The notes under the pieces are model-generated. The model was given only the letters and a program-made list of their open reading frames with translations. It was not told the origin of the DNA and searched no databases. This document shows positions 1 to 5,239 of a stretch of DNA of 9,563 nt, in pieces; position 1 is the stretch's first letter, and each line of letters opens with the position of its first letter. The DNA is from Candidatus Aquidulcis sp. (GTDB lineage: Bacteria > Chloroflexota > Anaerolineae > Anaerolineales > E44-bin32), in assembly GCA_020723365.1 (NCBI GenBank), contig DYJB01000028.1, positions 6,657 to 16,219 on the forward strand. Reading direction: 5' to 3'. The translations under genes and the position numbers were made by a program.

Positions 1-143
1 GCCAGGCGTGCATTGACGGCCAGGTAGACGCCGCTGACGACCAGGACGACGATCACCACGAGCATCGTCTTGCCCGTCCAGCGCACCTGCAGCCGCCAGG
101 GAGCCTGGCGAGAAGCATGCGTTCGCTTGGCCTTCACACCCAT
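1..143 (-). CDS. Partial FtsL-like septum protein (N-terminus)
   Basis: This reading frame is too short for ordinary ORF calling because it leaves the window. It starts at ATG (143) and 47 complete codons are visible. The product has a very basic cytoplasmic head (residues 1-26, rich in K and R), then an uninterrupted hydrophobic segment at about residues 27-43 (MLVVIVVLVVSGVYLAV), with the remainder outside the window. A basic N-tail followed by one membrane span directly after rsmH is the expected arrangement and position of FtsL, the bitopic divisome protein that partners FtsB and FtsQ. It lies 36 nt downstream of the rsmH stop and is presumably in the same transcript. A GGAGGG lies 12 nt upstream of the ATG, slightly far. 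FtsL proteins are poorly conserved in sequence, so the call rests on topology and synteny; the periplasmic coiled coil that would settle it is not in view. Confidence 0.6.
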   Translation of the reverse strand, partial: MGVKAKRTHASRQAPWRLQVRWTGKTMLVVIVVLVVSGVYLAVNARL

Positions 144-179
144 GCGTTTGCCCAGCCCTCCAGCGCGCGCGTGCAACCT

Positions 180-1118
180 TCATGCCACTTCCAGGCGCTC
201 GGCTATGCGCAACCGAGCGCTGCGGGCCCTTGGGTTCAGGCGGACCTCCGCCTCGTCTGCCCGGATCAGCGACCGGCCCACCCGGCGGAGGATGGCGCGA
301 TGGCCGCAGGTGCAGACCGGCTGACGCGGCGGGCACAAGCAGTCCGTGCTCTCCCGCTTCATGAACTGCTTGACGAGCCGGTCTTCCAGCGAGTGGAAGG
401 CGATCACCGCCAGCCGTCCTCCGGGGCATAGCAGCTGCCCGGCCTGCTCCAGCCCCTGCTCCAACGCCTGCAGTTCGTTGTTCACGGCGATGCGTAGCGC
501 CTGGAATGTGCGCGTCGCCGGATGTGTGCGTCCCCCTTGATAACCCGACGCCCGGGCGACAATCTCAGCCAGGGCGCGTGTGGTGCGGATCGGCCGGGCG
601 GCGACGATGGCCTGCGCCACACGCCGTGCCCGGGGTTCCTCTCCGTAGCGGCTGAGCACATCGACCAGCTCCTCCGCTTCCAGGTTGTTCACCAGGTCCG
701 CCGCGCTCGGCGTCTGACCCGGGTCGAATCGCATGTCGAGCGGACCGTCGTTCAGGAAGGAGAAGCCGCGCTGCCGGTCATCCACTTGCATCGACGACAT
801 CCCCAGGTCGAGCACGATCCCGTCCACCTGGCTCCAGCCCTGCGCGCTGGCCGCCGAAAGCATCTCGGCGAAGGAGGCCTGGCGCAGGTGCGCCCGCCCT
901 GCAAAGGGCTGCAGCCGCTCACCGGCCACGCGCAACGCCTGGGGGTCGCGATCGAGGCCAAGCAGCTCCCCATCTGGAGCGCTGGCCTCGAGAAGACCCC
1001 AGGCGTGCCCGCCGACTCCGACGGTGCCATCGAGATAGCGGCCGCCGGGAGCCGGACGGAGGGCAGAGAGCACGGACTGGTAAAGGACGGGGATATGTGG
1101 GGGCGGCCCGCCGGCCAT
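180..1118 (-). CDS. rsmH: 16S rRNA (cytosine1402-N4)-methyltransferase RsmH
   Basis: RsmH (MraW) transfers a methyl group from S-adenosylmethionine to N4 of C1402 in the 16S rRNA decoding centre. The 312-residue length is normal for the family. Visible signatures in order: HIPVL near the N-terminus (8-12), the SAM-binding loop DGTVGVGGH (30-38), GLDRDP (54-59), DGIVLDLGMSS (99-109), RGFSF with GPLDMRFD (117-132), HPATRTFQALRIAVNNEL (199-216) and the catalytic-region FHSLEDRLVK (241-250). A short CxC-x6-CxC segment (C260, C262, C269, C271) follows in the C-terminal part; it could be a metal-binding or structural knuckle, but that is inference. The ATG at 1118 follows the mraZ stop by only 3 nt, with GGGATAGGGG overlapping the junction, so translation is probably coupled to mraZ. 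Second gene of the dcw cluster. Confidence 0.97.
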   Translation of the reverse strand: MAGGPPPHIPVLYQSVLSALRPAPGGRYLDGTVGVGGHAWGLLEASAPDGELLGLDRDPQALRVAGERLQPFAGRAHLRQASFAEMLSAASAQGWSQVDGIVLDLGMSSMQVDDRQRGFSFLNDGPLDMRFDPGQTPSAADLVNNLEAEELVDVLSRYGEEPRARRVAQAIVAARPIRTTRALAEIVARASGYQGGRTHPATRTFQALRIAVNNELQALEQGLEQAGQLLCPGGRLAVIAFHSLEDRLVKQFMKRESTDCLCPPRQPVCTCGHRAILRRVGRSLIRADEAEVRLNPRARSARLRIAERLEVA

Positions 1119-1121
1119 CCC

Positions 1122-1559
1122 CTATCCCGCCGAGAGATCGAACGCGGTGAACCGCTTGGCGTTGTTGTCCGGATCGGTCACCCCGACGAGTTCCTTCTCC
1201 CAGGCCTGCTGGGCCCAGATCTCGAAGTACTCACCGGCGCCGACGACGGCCGCCTCTCCTTCCAACTGCGCGTACGTTCGCAGGAACTCGGGAATCAGGA
1301 TGCGCCCGGCGTTGTCGATCTCAACTTCCGTGGCGCCGCCGAAGATCACGCGCCGCACAGCACGCGCTTCGGGATCCGTGGCGGTCAGCGTGGAGGCGCG
1401 CTTGGCCAACCGCTCGAAGCTCTCCATGGTATAAACCATCAGGTTGCGCTCGAAGCCCTGCGTGACATACGCTCCGGAGGCGAGCGCCTCCCGAAAGCGC
1501 GCCGGGATCGTCAAGCGGCCTTTGGCATCGAGGTTGTGGGTGTATTGGCCCAAGAACAT
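1122..1559 (-). CDS. mraZ: Transcriptional regulator MraZ
   Basis: MraZ is the DNA-binding regulator at the head of the division and cell wall cluster; it forms a ring of AbrB-like swapped-hairpin domains and represses its own operon. The 145-residue product starts MFLGQYTHNL and carries the two family signatures DAKGR (residues 11-15) and DNAGR (82-86), one in each half of the tandem-repeat fold. A longer frame is open back to 1655, but that start would put the first codons inside the -10 box and the operator repeats. The ATG at 1559 matches the normal family N-terminus and length and has AAGGGA about 12 nt upstream, so it is preferred. It is followed 3 nt later by rsmH. Regulation is visible: three GTGGG repeats lie in the 5' leader just upstream. 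Confidence 0.96.
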   Translation of the reverse strand: MFLGQYTHNLDAKGRLTIPARFREALASGAYVTQGFERNLMVYTMESFERLAKRASTLTATDPEARAVRRVIFGGATEVEIDNAGRILIPEFLRTYAQLEGEAAVVGAGEYFEIWAQQAWEKELVGVTDPDNNAKRFTAFDLSAG

Positions 1560-1607
1560 GTGTTCTAATCGTCCCTTCAAAGGCGGAACGCCGGGTTCCT
1601 CCGGCGT

Positions 1608-1632
1608 CCCACTTCGACCCACTCGCGCCCAC
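1608..1632 (-). promoter_or_regulatory. MraZ operator: three GTGGG repeats, 10-bp period
   Basis: On the minus strand GTGGG occurs at 1632-1628, 1622-1618 and 1612-1608, each copy exactly 10 bp from the next, followed by C, T and A respectively. A fourth degenerate copy (GTGGC) sits in phase at 1642-1638. MraZ of E. coli and Mycoplasma is known to bind TGGGN repeats spaced by about five or six nucleotides upstream of mraZ. The array lies just after the -10 box and spans the likely transcription start and early leader, so bound MraZ would block the promoter. It is therefore assigned as the autoregulatory operator of the cluster. Confidence 0.88.
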
Positions 1633-1642
1633 AATCTGCCAC

Positions 1643-1672
1643 AGTATACACGCATTTTTCTGGATTGCGCAA
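1643..1672 (-). promoter_or_regulatory. Promoter of the mraZ-rsmH-ftsL operon
   Basis: On the minus strand TTGCGC (1672-1667) and TATACT (1648-1643) are separated by 18 bp, a good match to a housekeeping sigma-70 promoter. Transcription would begin near 1636, giving a leader of about 77 nt that contains the GTGGG repeats. Confidence 0.75.
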
Positions 1673-1721
1673 CAGGTTCCCCACCAGTCCTGGCTGGTAC
1701 CTAGGTCCCAATCGCGCTCCC

Positions 1722-1726
1722 GGAGG
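1722..1726 (+). promoter_or_regulatory. Shine-Dalgarno GGAGG that decides a TTG start
   Basis: GGAGG ends 8 nt before the TTG at 1735. No in-frame ATG or GTG occurs until well inside the enzyme, and the conserved N-terminal INFDNAAST motif lies about 30 residues after this TTG. The ribosome site therefore fixes TTG as the start codon. Confidence 0.75.
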
Positions 1727-1734
1727 CCTGCCCC

Positions 1735-3141
1735 TTGGACTATCCGAACCCCAGTCATGGACTCCGCTCCCGCGTCGTCGGCACCGAGATCGCCGTCCCC
1801 CTGCTCGACGGTGCCTGGGCGACCTACATCAACTTCGATAACGCCGCCTCCACCCCGGCCCTGGTCAGTGTGCGCGACGGCGTCGATCGCTTCCTCGACT
1901 ACTACGCCAGCGTGCACCGCGGCACCGGCTTCAAGTCGCAGCTGGCCACCTGGGCCTACGAGCAGGCCCGCCAGGCCACGCTGCGGTTCGTGGGCGCCGC
2001 TCCCGAGACGCACACCTGCATCTTCGGCAAGAACACGACCGAAGCGATCAACAAGCTGGCGCGGCGACTCGAGCTCCGGCCTCAGGACATCGTCCTGACG
2101 ACCGAGATGGAGCACCACTCGGACGACCTGCCCTTCCGCGCCGCTGCCCGCGTCGTCCACGTGCGCGTCGACGCGCAGGGCCGCCTGAACGAGGCCGACT
2201 TCGACAACCAGATGAGGCGCCACGGCAAGGCGGTTCGCCTGGTGGCCGTCACCGGCGCCAGCAACGTCACCGGCTACCTGAATCCGATCCATCGGCTGGC
2301 CGAGAAGGCCCACGCCGCCGGGGCGATGATCCTGGCGGATTGCGCGCAGCTGGCGCCGCACCGCGCCGTCGACGTGCGCCCCCTCGACGATCCGCAGCAT
2401 CTTGATTTCGTTGTCCTCTCCGCCCACAAGATGTATGCACCCTACGGCACCGGCGCCCTCGTCGGCCGCAAGGACATCTTCGAGGCCGGCGAGCCCGACG
2501 TGCGCGGCGGCGGCACGGTCGAGGTCGTCACGACCGACACCGTCGCCTGGGCCGAACCGCCCGACAAGGATGAGGCCGGCAGCCCGAACGTGATCGGCGC
2601 CGTGGCGATGATGCTGGCGATGGGCGAGCTGAACGCCATTGGCATGCCGGCCATCGCCCAGCACGAAGCCGAGCTGACGGCCTACGCGCTCGAGCGGCTG
2701 CGCCCGCTACCCGGCCTGCGCCTCTTCGGCGACAGCGATCCGCAGCGCGCCTCCGAGCGGTTGGGCGTCATTCCCTTCCAGGTGGAAGGCGTCTCGCACT
2801 TCCAGGTGGCAGCCATCCTCGGCCACGAGTTCGGAATCGGAGTGCGATCCGGCTGCTTCTGCGCTCACCCGTACGTGCTGCGCCTGCTGGGGCTGGACCA
2901 CGACCGGGCGGAGGCGGTGCGGATGACCATACTTTCCGGGGACCGGCGCACGATGCCCGGCATGACGCGCATCAGCTTCGGGCTGTACAACACGACCCAG
3001 GAGATCGACCGCTTGCTGGAGGCGCTGGCCATCGTGGCAGCGGGCAAGCACAAAGGGCGCTACATGCAGGAGCCGGCGACGGGCGAATTCCGGCCCGACG
3101 GTTGGGCGCCCGACTTTGGCGCCGTCCTGCGCTTCTCCTAG
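1735..3141 (+). CDS. SufS/selenocysteine-lyase-like PLP enzyme (aminotransferase class V)
   Basis: A 468-residue fold-type I PLP enzyme of the group II cysteine desulfurase/selenocysteine lyase family. Such enzymes take sulfur (or selenium) from cysteine as an enzyme persulfide for Fe-S cluster or cofactor assembly. Visible motifs: INFDNAAST (32-40), NTTEAINKL (100-108), EHH with PLP-stacking His127 (126-128), ASNVTG (175-180), D202-x-x-Q205 that grips the cofactor ring, LSAHKMYAPYGTG with Schiff-base Lys232 (228-240), SPNVIG (283-288), RSGCFCAHP (371-379) and the closing TRISFGLYNT (411-420). Cys376 aligns with the catalytic cysteine of the SufS RTGHHCA loop. About 34 extra residues (435-468, containing GRYMQEPATGEFRPDGW) extend past the usual end. 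No Suf or Isc partner gene is adjacent, so the true substrate is open; a related epimerase or lyase activity is possible. It is divergent from mraZ and starts with TTG. Confidence 0.85.
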   Translation: MDYPNPSHGLRSRVVGTEIAVPLLDGAWATYINFDNAASTPALVSVRDGVDRFLDYYASVHRGTGFKSQLATWAYEQARQATLRFVGAAPETHTCIFGKNTTEAINKLARRLELRPQDIVLTTEMEHHSDDLPFRAAARVVHVRVDAQGRLNEADFDNQMRRHGKAVRLVAVTGASNVTGYLNPIHRLAEKAHAAGAMILADCAQLAPHRAVDVRPLDDPQHLDFVVLSAHKMYAPYGTGALVGRKDIFEAGEPDVRGGGTVEVVTTDTVAWAEPPDKDEAGSPNVIGAVAMMLAMGELNAIGMPAIAQHEAELTAYALERLRPLPGLRLFGDSDPQRASERLGVIPFQVEGVSHFQVAAILGHEFGIGVRSGCFCAHPYVLRLLGLDHDRAEAVRMTILSGDRRTMPGMTRISFGLYNTTQEIDRLLEALAIVAAGKHKGRYMQEPATGEFRPDGWAPDFGAVLRFS

Positions 3142-3160
3142 CCCCCCTCCGCGCCGATTC

Positions 3161-3195
3161 CTAAAGAAGAAGGCCCCCGGTTGCCCGGGGGCCTT
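3161..3195 (-). terminator. Intrinsic terminator of rnpB
   Basis: A perfect 11-bp G+C-rich stem (3170-3180 with 3185-3195) is closed by a GCAA tetraloop as read on the minus strand, followed by CTTCTTCTTT. It begins within a few bases of the rnpB 3' end. Read on the plus strand the same hairpin lies 28 nt after the stop of the PLP enzyme gene but has no following T-run, so it may stop rightward transcripts only weakly. Confidence 0.85.
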
Positions 3196-3197
3196 GG

Positions 3198-3616
3198 CTG
3201 TGGGTCGGCCTGTAAGCCGCGTTCTGTCCATCACCCCCCTCCGGTTTACGGCCTTGCGGCTTTCATCCCGGAGGGCGGTGAATGGGCGATCATCTCTCTG
3301 GGCCGCCGCGTCTCCGCGTGGCTCGTGCAGCCTACCCGGAGCTCGGAGGGGACGAGCCGCCCCCTGGATCCCCGAAGGGACCGTTGCTCCTGCTTGGCCT
3401 TGCTCCCGGCGGGGGTTGCCTGGCCGCGGCCATTGCTGGCCGCGCCGGTGGTCTCTTACACCACCTTTTCACCCTGACCCCGGCTTGCGCCGGGGCGGTC
3501 TGTTTCTGTGGCCCTGTCCGCGGGTCGCCCCGCCCGGGGATTACCCGGCGCCGTGCCCTGTGGAGCGCGGACTTTCCTCAGCCGGCCGAGCCGGCCGCGA
3601 TCGCCCGGCCCACTCA
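3198..3616 (-). ncRNA. rnpB: RNase P RNA, bacterial class A
   Basis: This is the catalytic RNA of ribonuclease P, which removes 5' leaders from tRNA precursors. Hallmarks on the minus strand: GAGGAAAGTCC, the 5' strand of helix P4 (3579-3569); the GGGTGAAAAGGTGGTGTAAGAG region of the specificity domain followed by a matching CCACC; GGAGCAAGGCCAAGCAGG; GGGTAGGCTGC; and ACAGAACGCGGCTTAC, the 3' conserved strand that completes P4 (3227-3212). The ends were set by helix P1: GTGGGCCGG (3613-3605) pairs with CCGACCCAC (3208-3200) with a single mismatch. The layout follows E. coli M1 RNA closely, which indicates class A. About 420 nt long, with extended G+C-rich peripheral helices. Ends are good to within a few bases. 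Several long open frames across it are artefacts. Confidence 0.95.
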
Positions 3617-3627
3617 CACCCGCTTCC

Positions 3628-3633
3628 ATCTTA
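3628..3633 (-). promoter_or_regulatory. Possible -10 box of rnpB
   Basis: TAAGAT on the minus strand sits 11 nt upstream of the deduced rnpB 5' end, placing a start near 3621. The -35 position falls within the neighbouring inverted repeat and does not resemble TTGACA, so the assignment is tentative. Confidence 0.4.
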
Positions 3634-3647
3634 CCCCGACTTCCAGC

Positions 3648-3686
3648 CCCGAGTTCGGGAGCCCCGCAGGGACTTCCGAACTCGGG
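3648..3686. repeat. Long inverted repeat between rnpB and fmdB
   Basis: CCCGAGTTCGG (3648-3658) and CCGAACTCGGG (3676-3686) are perfect 11-bp inverted arms. The 17 nt between them can pair further (AG-C-CCC against GGG-A-CT with one mismatch), leaving a three-base loop, so the whole stretch can fold as one nearly continuous hairpin. On the plus strand it is followed by GTTTCGTT, which resembles a weak terminator tail; on the minus strand no T-run follows. It lies between two divergent promoters where no rightward transcript needs ending unless the PLP gene reads through. It might be a terminator, a REP-like dispersed element, or a protein-binding palindrome. Confidence 0.7.
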
Positions 3687-3754
3687 TTTCGTTAACCTCC
3701 ATCAGACGCTCACGCCCCACAATGGACCGCGATGCAGACCCAGCCGGCGCTCGG

Positions 3755-3783
3755 TTGTCGGGGTCAGCCGACTGGACTATAAT
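3755..3783 (+). promoter_or_regulatory. Promoter of fmdB
   Basis: TTGTCG (3755-3760) and a perfect TATAAT (3778-3783) are separated by 17 bp, a strong housekeeping-type promoter. Transcription should start near 3790, leaving a leader of about 17 nt that carries the ribosome site GGAGGT (3796-3801), 5 nt before the ATG. Confidence 0.8.
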
Positions 3784-3806
3784 GAGGGGGTCTGCGGAGG
3801 TGGTGA

Positions 3807-4100
3807 ATGCCGCTCTATAGTTATCGGTGTGACAACTGCGGCGTTCAGTTCGAGCAACGTCAGCATTTCACCGACGCGCCCCTGACGCACTGCCCCGAGT
3901 GCGGCGAGGAGGCGTTGCGCAAGCTTTTCCAGCCGGTGGGCGTCGTCTTCAAGGGCTCGGGCTTCTACGCCACCGACCACCGCTCGCCCTCGGGCCAGTC
4001 GTCCGCCAAGAAGGCTGAGAAAGCCGAGAAGGCGGACAAGGCCGAGTCGACATCCGCCGCCTCTGAGCCAGCGCCGGCCAAGGCCGAGACCGGGAGCTAG
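3807..4100 (+). CDS. FmdB-family zinc ribbon protein
   Basis: A 97-residue protein. The first 55 residues form the FmdB/CxxC_CxxC regulatory zinc ribbon: MPLYSYRCDNCG with Cys8 and Cys11, then CPECG with Cys29 and Cys32, and the closing GVVFKGSGFYATD. The four cysteines should bind one zinc ion. The rest (about 60-97) is a low-complexity tail of repeated K-A-E triplets plus S, P and A, probably disordered and highly charged; such tails are common in this family. FmdB was first named as a putative regulator of formamidase expression, but most members have no established function and some have been linked to ribosomes or zinc handling. The gene is monocistronic, with a strong promoter, a good ribosome site and its own terminator. 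Confidence 0.9.
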   Translation: MPLYSYRCDNCGVQFEQRQHFTDAPLTHCPECGEEALRKLFQPVGVVFKGSGFYATDHRSPSGQSSAKKAEKAEKADKAESTSAASEPAPAKAETGS

Positions 4101-4129
4101 CCCGTCCTCTCTCTCCGCCCTGGAATCAT

Positions 4130-4153
4130 AAGAGCCGCTCCAGCGGCTCTTTT
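4130..4153. terminator. Terminator between convergent fmdB and the 4181 gene
   Basis: AAGAGCCGC (4130-4138) pairs with GCGGCTCTT (4143-4151) around a TCCA loop, followed on the plus strand by a TTTT run (4150-4153), so it ends the fmdB transcript 30 nt after its stop. On the minus strand the stem is followed by ATGATT only, a weaker tail, so termination of the leftward unit there is possible but less certain. Confidence 0.8.
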
Positions 4154-4180
4154 CCGTTCCATGCCCGGCTGCTCGCGTGT

Positions 4181-4483
4181 TCACATCTGGAAGCCGCCGG
4201 CGGCTCTCACGATTCTCCAGTCAAAGTTGGTGACGTAGTCCAGGAGACGGTCGCGAAGACGCTTCCAGTCCTCGGTCGCCAGCGCCAGCTCCATGCGCGC
4301 CAGCGTTTCCGCCACGGCGCCGGTCAGGATCTGGGGCCGCCGGCCGTAGGTGGTGTACCACGCCTCCGTCGGCTGAATGCCGAGACGCTGGACGCCGGGA
4401 ACGAACTCCCGAACCACGAACTCGAAGTATTCCTGTTCGCGGCCCGGGATGATGTCCCAGGTCATCAGCAGCTTGACCGGCAT
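4181..4483 (-). CDS. Small conserved-looking protein, possible dimeric alpha-beta barrel
   Basis: A 100-residue cytoplasmic protein with no signal peptide or membrane span; I do not recognise a named family. It opens with a strand-like stretch (KLLMTWDIIPGR, 4-15) followed by an amphipathic helix (EQEYFEFVVREFVPGVQRLGI), a second strand with aromatic residues (EAWYTTYGRRPQILTGAVAE, 40-59) and a helix (TEDWKRLRDRLLDYVTNF, 70-87). The strand-helix-strand-helix order and the PGREQEYFEFV opening resemble NIPSNAP/ABM-type dimeric ferredoxin-like barrels, but this is a fold-level guess. Its ATG lies 7 nt after the MBL gene stop, with GAGG at 5 nt spacing, so the two form an operon and are probably co-translated. 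It ends close to a convergent terminator. Confidence 0.75.
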   Translation of the reverse strand: MPVKLLMTWDIIPGREQEYFEFVVREFVPGVQRLGIQPTEAWYTTYGRRPQILTGAVAETLARMELALATEDWKRLRDRLLDYVTNFDWRIVRAAGGFQM

Positions 4484-4490
4484 GCCCGCC

Positions 4491-5132
4491 TCAACTCGCC
4501 GGGGCCAGGACGACCACCTGCGTCTCCTCGGACAAGGATGACTTGGCGGCCTTGAGCACCGGCAGTGGATCGGACTTGGAGATGCCCATCTCGGACAGGA
4601 AGCGGTTGACGGGCGTCAGTTTCGACTCCTCCTTGCCCGTCTTGTAGTGCATCGGGACGACGATCGAGGGCTCGATCAGGCTGACGATCTCGGCCGCCTC
4701 GGAGGCGCCCAGCGCCCCGCCCCCTCCCACCGGAACGAGGACGATATCCACCGCGCCGAGATCCTCGATCTGCGATTGCGTCGGGACGTAGGCCAGGTCG
4801 CCCAGGTGGGCAACCGTCAGACCTTCGAAGTCAAAGACGTACAACGTGTTGGCCTTCGAGCCGTTCTTCTTGGCGTCCTTCGGGTCCATGCGGATGCCGG
4901 TAATGAACACACCGCCGATCTCGTACTCTCCGGGGCCGGTGATCGCCCGCCGCTCGCCCTTGACCGCCTTGAGGAAGTTGTGCCCGGGCGCGTCGTGGCT
5001 GACGGTGACGATATCGGCCTTCAGCTTGAGCGCCGGCAGACCGCTGGACGGGTCGTAGGGATCGGTGACGACCGTCGCCAGCCCGCGCTCGCTGAGCTTG
5101 AAGCAGGACAGCCCGTACCAGACGATCTCCAT
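4491..5132 (-). CDS. UlaG/YtkL-like metallo-beta-lactamase-fold protein
   Basis: A 213-residue MBL-fold protein of the UlaG/YtkL type (metal-dependent hydrolase). Seen: MEIVWYGLSCFKL with strand 1 (1-13), VVTDPYDPSSG (21-31), ADIVTVSHDAPGHN (39-52), GPGEYEIGGVFITGI (66-80), AHLGDL (108-113) and VVPMHYKTG (158-166). His46, His51, Asp112 and His162 occupy metal-ligand positions, but the usual HxHxDH reads HDAPGH, so the second His and the Asp are Ala48 and Gly50. Either the metal site is altered or the protein is no longer a classical hydrolase. The frame is open upstream to 5354, but the ATG at 5132 has GGAGGG at 8 nt spacing and begins the conserved fold, whereas the upstream part is arginine/proline-rich and overlaps the divergent promoter region. 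First gene of a two-gene operon. Confidence 0.85.
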   Translation of the reverse strand: MEIVWYGLSCFKLSERGLATVVTDPYDPSSGLPALKLKADIVTVSHDAPGHNFLKAVKGERRAITGPGEYEIGGVFITGIRMDPKDAKKNGSKANTLYVFDFEGLTVAHLGDLAYVPTQSQIEDLGAVDIVLVPVGGGGALGASEAAEIVSLIEPSIVVPMHYKTGKEESKLTPVNRFLSEMGISKSDPLPVLKAAKSSLSEETQVVVLAPAS

Positions 5133-5156
5133 GCCGCCAACCCTCCCAACCGGTCG

Positions 5157-5162
5157 ATTATA
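5157..5162 (-). promoter_or_regulatory. -10 box of the MBL-protein operon
   Basis: A perfect TATAAT on the minus strand (5162-5157). A start near 5150 gives an 18-nt leader containing the GGAGGG at 5146-5141, the same compact layout as fmdB. No clear -35 hexamer is visible. Confidence 0.6.
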
Positions 5163-5239
5163 CACGAGGGGCTCCCGCAGGCCGACTTGCCGGCAGGGGC
5201 AACCTGCGCGAGCCTTGAAGCGCAGGGGAGGTCCGGGCC

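Noticed and set aside
522..1568. A 348-codon open frame on the plus strand
   Set aside because: It is the complement of rsmH and mraZ, both of which are certain, and its product has no recognisable motif.
1560..1655. A 32-residue N-terminal extension of MraZ
   Set aside because: It would overlap the -10 box and the GTGGG repeats, and MraZ proteins begin at MFLGQY-like sequence.
1685..1703. Small hairpin ACCAG/CTGGT upstream of the TTG start as a regulatory element
   Set aside because: A five-base stem with no matching known leader structure is too short to support.
1656..1734. A rightward promoter for the PLP enzyme gene
   Set aside because: No pair of hexamers at acceptable spacing could be found; the gene must have a promoter here but I cannot place it.
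1321..2664. A 447-codon minus-strand frame spanning mraZ, its promoter and the PLP enzyme gene
   Set aside because: It crosses the mraZ operator and the antisense of a well-conserved enzyme; its composition (G, A, H, V, D rich) is that of an antisense shadow.
3116..3885. Several overlapping rightward open frames of 98 to 234 codons across the region
   Set aside because: They lie over the rnpB RNA gene read on the opposite strand and have arginine/proline-rich compositions; G+C-rich structured RNA leaves long open frames by chance.
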